DNA of 64,000 nucleotides from Ceratothoa steindachneri (taxonomy: Eukaryota; Arthropoda; Malacostraca; Isopoda; Cymothoidae). Shown in pieces: positions 58,513-64,000 of this stretch. Made by a program: the position numbers and the translations under genes. Location of the stretch: assembly GCA_963969495.1 (NCBI GenBank), contig OZ018324.1, forward strand, positions 50,834,861 through 50,898,860, read 5' to 3'. The notes under the pieces are model-generated. The model ran no database searches. It saw only the letters and a program-made list of their open reading frames with translations, and was not told the origin of the DNA. Within the stretch, counting starts at the first letter, position 1; each line of letters opens with the position of its first letter.

Positions 58513-60998
58513 TAGGTGGTGTGTGCGCACGCGCGATAAAATCGGTGTTATTTGGGGAGGTGAAAATATGTGGAAGGGGTCCGAGGGGACAAGTCATTCT
58601 TGTATACTTGCACCCCCTCCCTTTATAAAGATGTTCAGCTCCTGTGAGGTTAAAATGCTTTGTGTTTTTTTCATTATTTATTTATATTAGAATTATTAAG
58701 AAAATGCCACCTTAGATCACCAACCTGGATCATTTATTGAAGGGGCTGATCTTTGGAACTCCGCCTCAGGAGTGTTCATGGACTCTTCTCTGATTCTTCC
58801 TCTAATTCCACTTAGACACGGGTATTGTGTCCTCCTTCACCCGGTAGCTCTTTCCGTCACTCGGAATTATCCCCCTATAAAGGGTCCTCAGCGAGAAATG
58901 GACCCCCTAAGACAGATTCGAGACGCCAGAACCTTGAAATTTTCCCCAAATAATTTCCGCTTCGAGATGCATTGTGGGTATGAAGCTTCTTGCCGGTGGG
59001 TGTCGTAAATTTTCCTTAATCGTCCGGTCCCATAAAGCCTCCGGACACCTTCAATTGACCGACTTGGGCACCGACCTTCATCTGTTTACCAAACTGTTCG
59101 ACTTTATTGGGCATTACGTGTCACACCTGCGTGACGCCGAGCTCGCCCGCTAGACCCACCCTCCTTCCTCAAACCTCCCCAATCTCTTTTGTGACCTTTT
59201 GACTGCAAGCCGTCAACCCTTCATCGAAGGCCCTCGTAATAAACCCCACGCATACAACCTCCTCTCCCTCGTGTGTATGAACCAAAATCTGTCCTCTTCA
59301 ATGGCCTTCCCCCGGTCCTCCTTTCCCCTCCCCTCCCCCGTCCTCCCTTCCATCTTTTAGACAGTAGTTCACCTCTTTTGTCCGAGAAACAACCTTCGAA
59401 AAGAAGGCAAAAATCCCTTTTGACAGAGGAGAGGAGGGAGTAGGTTCGCCCTACGGCCGTTTTGGGCGGATTCAAAGGGTTCTGGAAACCCCTTAACGGG
59501 GTGACGACAGCGTTGTGCGAGAGAGGTTATAAATGACATAGCCTCACGGCAGTTATAAACGACGAAAACCTCTCCACAACCTTTCGAATTCATCGGCACA
59601 GAAGAATCACTCGCGTCGTTTCACAAATTCAATCGGGAATCGAAGATGGCCCAAATCGCTCCCGGCAGAGATTTATGGACACGACAATGGTAGCATTTAT
59701 TGTATAAGCATCTTTACGCCTGTCCGGGGATCGCTTCTGTCATGATTTATGCAAGTGTCTGGGATTGGAAGGGGGGGGGTCACACTTTTGGATCAGCGAG
59801 TAATGGATGTACGTTCCTTTACTGATCTACTCGATTCTCAACCTCTAGACCCCCCATCCCCTTGTCCTCAAGTTAGAGAGGGTCGGACGACTAGATTAAT
59901 ATCTCCTTTAAAAAAATGCAACCATCGGGAGATTTCCTACTAGGATTATTAAGTAAATCCAACCCTTTTCTTTAATTTCAAACTATGGCCTCTAGTCCTG
60001 CTATTTCCAGTCACCATTCGATATAGTTCGAATTCTGCTTCTAAGATATGGGATGATCTGCCCGCTGTATATATCCATGCCCTTCCATTGGGGCTTTTAA
60101 GCGTGCATTTAAGACCACCTCTTCAAGGTTTTTCTTAGTCGAGAGGACACTGAAGGTCATTGGTCATAAATAGCGTCATAGAAAGAGTATTGCCACTTAT
60201 TATTACTTTCTGGGCATTTTTTTGTCTCGAATTTAAAGCGCAATAACAACGAGGCTGTATCCCACACTGAAGGTAAACGAAGGTGTTCAACTGAAGCTGG
60301 GAGGGTATGCCGTTCTAGGTTTCAGTTGCCGCCTGTGCCTTATACCCCTGCTATACTATCATCTACCCCTTTCAGAGGGTGTCCCTTCAGGGTAATAGGA
60401 TTGAAGAAGGATAGCGATGCCACAATTTTTTATCCTGTACTTTATTTTTTTCTCAACACGCCTCCCTTGGATTACTACAGTATCTTTCCCTTCACCAGTA
60501 ATGCTTCAATTAACGAGTAAAGTTAGTCCTTGATAAGACTTCTGGCCGCCTCGAGTACCAACTCGCCCAGACATAGATTGAGTATCAATCTTTAGCCTGG
60601 GGTATTTAGAGCCATATTTGAGGGAGAGGAGGGTGGGGGGATTCCACCATGCTGGTCTTGATGGTGGATTCTGGGGAAGGGGGATTCAACCTGAAGGTTG
60701 TTAGGGTATACAATAGTAGAAGATTCTGGGGTCTTAGAAGACCTTTGATAAGCCTCGCTGGTTTAGTCGTCTGTAAAATTGTTATGAAGCATTGGCGTTG
60801 CCATAGCAATGGTCACATTATGATTGTAAATAAAAGATTCAACTCTCCGAGACGTTAAAAAAATAAAATTCTTGGAATAACTTGACGAGGAATGTCGTGA
60901 AAACAATACAGAAACGTTTAAAAATATAAGTGATAATGTTAGGTAAAACATATGCTTAAGAATAAATATATAAATATTACATTAAAAAGTTCGGATCA
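58513..60998. other. no recognisable gene; dispersed-repeat fragments
   Basis: DR1-like words occur at 58555-58585 and 60230-60265 (GAATTTAAAGCGCAATAACA). The 60300-60345 segment is shared with 26895-26960. Open frames at 59221-59599 (-) and 60326-60520 (+) have no identified domain. Confidence 0.45.
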
Positions 60999-61082
60999 CC
61001 TGAAGAATCTGACCCTCAAAGCACTCTTCAATCTGGGGGTCAGATTCTTCAGGCAGATATTCTGAGGGTCAGATTCTTCAGG
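60999..61082. repeat. inverted repeat with duplicated right arm
   Basis: CCTGAAGAATCTGACCCTCA (60999-61018) is the reverse complement of TGAGGGTCAGATTCTTCAGG at 61063-61082 and, with one mismatch, of TGGGGGTCAGATTCTTCAGG at 61034-61053. Two alternative 20-bp hairpins are therefore possible. Confidence 0.95.
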
Positions 61083-61529
61083 AGAGGCAATCTTGGGGTG
61101 TGACAATTTAATTTGTAAAGCTTACGATGATCTATTTAGTGTTACTCTCTTCCACTGTTTAATCGGTACGGCTTAGGAGTAATTTTTAGTAGATACTTAT
61201 ATCGATAATTTAAGTAAATTTATTAGAAGATGCATTCTGGGGGGGCGGGGGAGATGATATTTCTAATCTAAAGGACAAAAATAAATATTCTAATTTTAAC
61301 GAATACATCATTTGACCAAATGGAAGTAGAGGATTATAATCACTTTTCAGTATTGAACAAAAAACTTGTATATTTAGATGTCAACCTTGTGACTTTGGTT
61401 ATATTTTAAGTTTAGTAATATTAACTCTTATGGCTTCTATTATATTTTAAAACAACTATCATCCATTTAGTTCAAGAGGATAATAATCTACAAACAATAC
61501 GCTATTTACAGCCCCCAAAAACTTTTAAA
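61083..61529. other. no recognisable feature; AT-rich
   Basis: AT-rich sequence to the left of the Merlin remnant. It may include its 5' end, but I could not define terminal inverted repeats. Confidence 0.45.
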
Positions 61530-62250
61530 GCAAATAATGAATTGTGGAGCCTGGAATGTGCCTATGAACTGGACAAAACATTCAAAAACCAAAGATGGAT
61601 TCTCTTGGAAATGTCAAGAAAAGGATTGTAGATGGTTTAAATATACAATCTTCATTAGAAAAGACTCCTTTTTGCAAAATCCAACCTTTCAATACAAAAA
61701 TTGATTCATATTATCTATGTTTGGTCGTAAAACCTTTGTATAACTAAAGCTATATGACAAACAGGAATTTTAAAGAAGAGTCTAATTAATTGCTACAATA
61801 TTTTTAAGGAAATTTGGGCCAATCATTTCGTAGATAACCTTATTAAACTTGGAGAATCAGACGCAGAGTATAGATTGATGAATCTTGCTTTGCACACAAA
61901 GTGAAACATCACGAAGTAAAAGTGCCCTAAAGTCAGGTTTAGGTTTTCGGTATTGTTGATTAAATATGGAACATGAAAGGATCGCTGCCACTCTTTTACC
62001 CATCATTGAAAAAGTAGTACTTCCTGGTTCAATTATTCATTCCGATGAATGAAAAGCATACGGAAACATACAACGGTTAGGATTTACGCATCCTACAGTA
62101 AATCATTCTATACATTTTGTAGACCTCCAAACTGAAGTAGGATCTTACTGGAACAAGCAGAAGAGCAAAATCAAATCAATGAAAGGTTGTAAAAGAGAAT
62201 TTTTGGCAAGCTACGTGCCAGAATTCACGTGACGTGAGCGATTTATTGAT
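61530..62250 (+). pseudogene. Merlin (IS1016/ISXO2-like) DNA transposon transposase remnant
   Basis: Segments in Merlin order on the + strand: at about 61552-61690 a zinc-ribbon-like N-terminus reads NWTKHSKTKDGFSWKCQEKD followed by CRW. At about 61874-61905 is IDESCFAHKVKHH, where IDES holds the first catalytic Asp. At about 62014-62075 is LPGSIIHSDE, then a stop where Trp is expected, then KAYGNIQRLGF (second catalytic Asp). At about 62100-62215 are VNHSIHFVDLQTE, GSYWN where the family has ESYWN (third catalytic residue lost), and MKGCKREFLASYVPEF. Several stops and frameshifts are present, so it is inactive. Terminal repeats and target-site duplication were not identified. Confidence 0.9.
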
Positions 62251-62399
62251 CATTTTGAAAACGTGTGCGCATATTAGTGCACAATACAATTTAAATTAAC
62301 TCTTTTAACCTTATCTTTTCACCTTTTTATAACAATAGCTGGCCTCTAAATTTCAGATTTGTTATTCCCATCTTTTGAGTTTCTATAGAACGAGAGTAA
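62251..62399. other. short spacer, nothing recognised
   Basis: It may contain the right end of the Merlin element. Confidence 0.4.
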
Positions 62400-63040
62400 G
62401 CAGCTTTTGAAGAGTGACCTGTTCCTAGAACAGCTCAAAATTGACGCAAGATTCATTAAAGCAGCTCTTTAAGGTTGACATGCTCCTAGAAGAGTCCAAA
62501 ATTGACTCAGGATTATTCAAGCAGCTCTTAATATTGACCTACTCCTAGAAGAGACAAAAATTGATACATAATTCATTTAAGCAGCTCTTCGAGGTCGAAT
62601 TGCTCCTAGACAGTCCAAAATTGATTCATGATTCATTAAAGCAGTTCTTCAAGGTTTACCTACTCCTAAAACACTCCCAAATTGACTCGGAATTCATTAA
62701 AACAGTTATTTAAGGTTGACCTACCCTTAGAACACTCCCAAATTGATTTAGAATTCATTAAAGCAGTTCTTCAAGGTCGACCTACATCTAGAACAGTCCA
62801 AAATTGACTTAGGATTGAGTCAGGATTCGTTAAAGTAGCTCTTTAAGGTTGATCTGCTTCTAGAGCACTCCCATATTGACCTGAGATTCGTTTAAGGGGC
62901 TCTTTAAGGTTGACCCTGGCTCTTAGAAGTTCAAAATTGACTCAGTATTCATTCAAGCAGCTCTCCAAGGTTGACCTGCTCCTAGAATAGCACCACCAAG
63001 ACTTGTGCGAGAAGTCCAAAATTGACTAAGGATTCATCTG
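62400..63040 (+). repeat. minisatellite, unit ~60 bp, ~10 copies
   Basis: Units like AAGCAGCTCTTTAAGGTTGA followed by CCTGCTCCTAGAACAGTCCA and AAATTGACTCAGGATTCATT. Each unit differs by several substitutions, so the array is old or poorly homogenised. Confidence 0.93.
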
Positions 63041-63589
63041 ATGCTTTCTTTGCCTTTTCACCAAATTCGACTGTGGACAATGAAAGGCGTATTCCGAGAT
63101 TTATAATACATAGGTGTGCATCGATGATCTAGTCCATCATTACTCTCAGATTAACAAACAATGTCTCCATTCGAAAGGCAATATTTTCAGCCATTTTTGG
63201 TCACGTGTTAACATAGTACCAAAAAATGTAAGCATCCGAACCATCCTCTTCATCTATAAATTTATCTATTTGTTTAACCCCTCCCTAGCTTTCATTAGGG
63301 AGGGGGTCAACCATATCATGAAACCAACATAAAGATTAGAATGGCTATAACTTGGAAACTGGAGTAAGTAACAAGGCTACTTTTCGTGTTTGTGGGGGCG
63401 GGAGGTAATAGTTGTACTGCGCATTTTCCACCAGCCAGCAAGCGTTTGGGTACCCTCATCGCTCAAGAGAGAGCTACTTGTTCAACATCAGGGGAATATG
63501 GACCGTTGACCCCTGCGGCTGGATTCCGAGAGACAATGCATTGGGGGTGTGCATGATGATTGATGTATCGGGATGACGCTGCCAGCTAT
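63041..63589. other. no recognisable gene
   Basis: Short open frames have no domain. CCCTCCCTAGCTTTCATTAG, then GGAGGGGG near 63280-63310, forms a small imperfect inverted repeat. Confidence 0.45.
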
Positions 63590-63660
63590 CGGCAGGATTC
63601 GAACTCGAGTACCCCTGAGTCAAAATCCAACGCCTCATATCCACCTTTTTACGAGAGCTC
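63590..63660 (-). repeat. tRNA-like SINE head (candidate)
   Basis: On the - strand, GGCGTTGGATTTTGACTCAG resembles a tRNA-Gln-type anticodon arm (TTTTGA) and GAGTTCGAATCCTGCC is a good B box, at tRNA-like spacing. The D-arm side is poorly conserved, so this is more likely a SINE than a gene. Confidence 0.5.
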
Positions 63661-63689
63661 CGTTTTATGATTTCATTATACATGCATAT

Positions 63690-64000
63690 TGACTACGAAC
63701 GTCTAAACATTGACCAAGTATATTGAACGAGACCGGGTATTCTTTCATCAGATATATTGACCACGGACAACGTATACATTGACCAGGTATGGTATATTGA
63801 CTAGGAAAAATGGTTATGCATTGACCAGGTATGGTATATTGACTAGGAAAAATGTGTATGCATTGACCAGGTATATTGACCACTAACGGCGCATGTATTG
63901 ACCAGGTATATCCGCCACGAACGTGTATACATTGACCAGATATATTGACTACAAACGGGAATAAATTGGCCATGTATATTGATCACATAGAACGTATACA
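63690..64000 (+). repeat. minisatellite, unit ~34 bp, running off the window
   Basis: Units alternate ATTGACCAGGTATATTGACC with ACGAACGTGTATAC. A ~49-bp block containing GACTAGGAAAAATG is repeated at about 63780-63860. The array is still running at 64000. Confidence 0.92.

Noticed and set aside
23771..64000. Search for the next CBFbeta exon (NGVC, GWID, GCLEFD segment)
   Set aside because: Only incidental matches were found. For example, GGATGGATCGAATTTCG near 29388 reads GWIEF but lacks the preceding conserved residues and an acceptor in frame.

Overview
This window looks like non-coding, repeat-rich eukaryotic nuclear DNA, most likely from an arthropod. The evidence is spliceosomal exon/intron structure, relics of non-LTR retrotransposons (Jockey-like and CR1-like) and of hAT, Tc1/mariner and Merlin DNA transposons, tRNA-like SINE candidates, and a very high density of minisatellites and (TA)n tracts. 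No bacterial operon, rRNA gene, intact tRNA gene or CRISPR array is visible. Species assignment is inference only.

One host gene is supported. Two short exons on the + strand (5648-5734 and 23675-23770) encode consecutive parts of core-binding factor beta (CBFbeta; Brother/Big brother in flies), the non-DNA-binding partner of Runx transcription factors. Both exons have clean splice sites and phase-0 boundaries, and they are separated by a 17.9 kb intron. I could not find the first exon upstream or the later exons (the NGVC/GWID/GCLEFD part of the protein) downstream. The window therefore appears to lie inside one gene whose next intron runs at least 40 kb to the right edge.

Layout: 0.5-1.2 kb, a triplicated repeat leading into a Tc1-like transposase remnant with a candidate intron. 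4.6-5.6 kb, a polypyrimidine tract and a minisatellite ending just before the first exon. 7.3-9.3 kb, a 42/45-bp minisatellite. 10.7-12.0 kb, a dead Jockey-like LINE. 12.4-12.9 kb, a non-autonomous hAT element with an 8-bp target-site duplication. 14.2-14.9 kb, a palindrome and a dead mariner. 22.0-23.2 kb, a dead hAT transposase carrying a MITE. 27.0-31.0 kb, two separated arrays of the same ~31-bp unit. 34-35 kb (-) and 41.8-45.4 kb (+), copies of one LINE family in inverted orientation. 45.9-48.4 kb, a 30-bp satellite running directly into a second LINE type (48.4-50.3 kb). 51.8-52.3, 54.4-54.6, 62.4-63.0 and 63.7-64.0 kb, further minisatellites. 61.5-62.25 kb, a dead Merlin transposase.

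A short dispersed repeat, called DR1 here, recurs in both orientations across the window. All transposase and reverse-transcriptase reading frames are broken. Nothing here looks like a functional novel system. The most interesting observations are the CBFbeta gene structure with its NAGNAG acceptor, a conversion-like tract shared by inverted LINE copies that carry the same lesions, an in-frame insertion with a perfect target-site duplication inside a LINE, the spliced-looking Tc1 relic, and the DR1 family.
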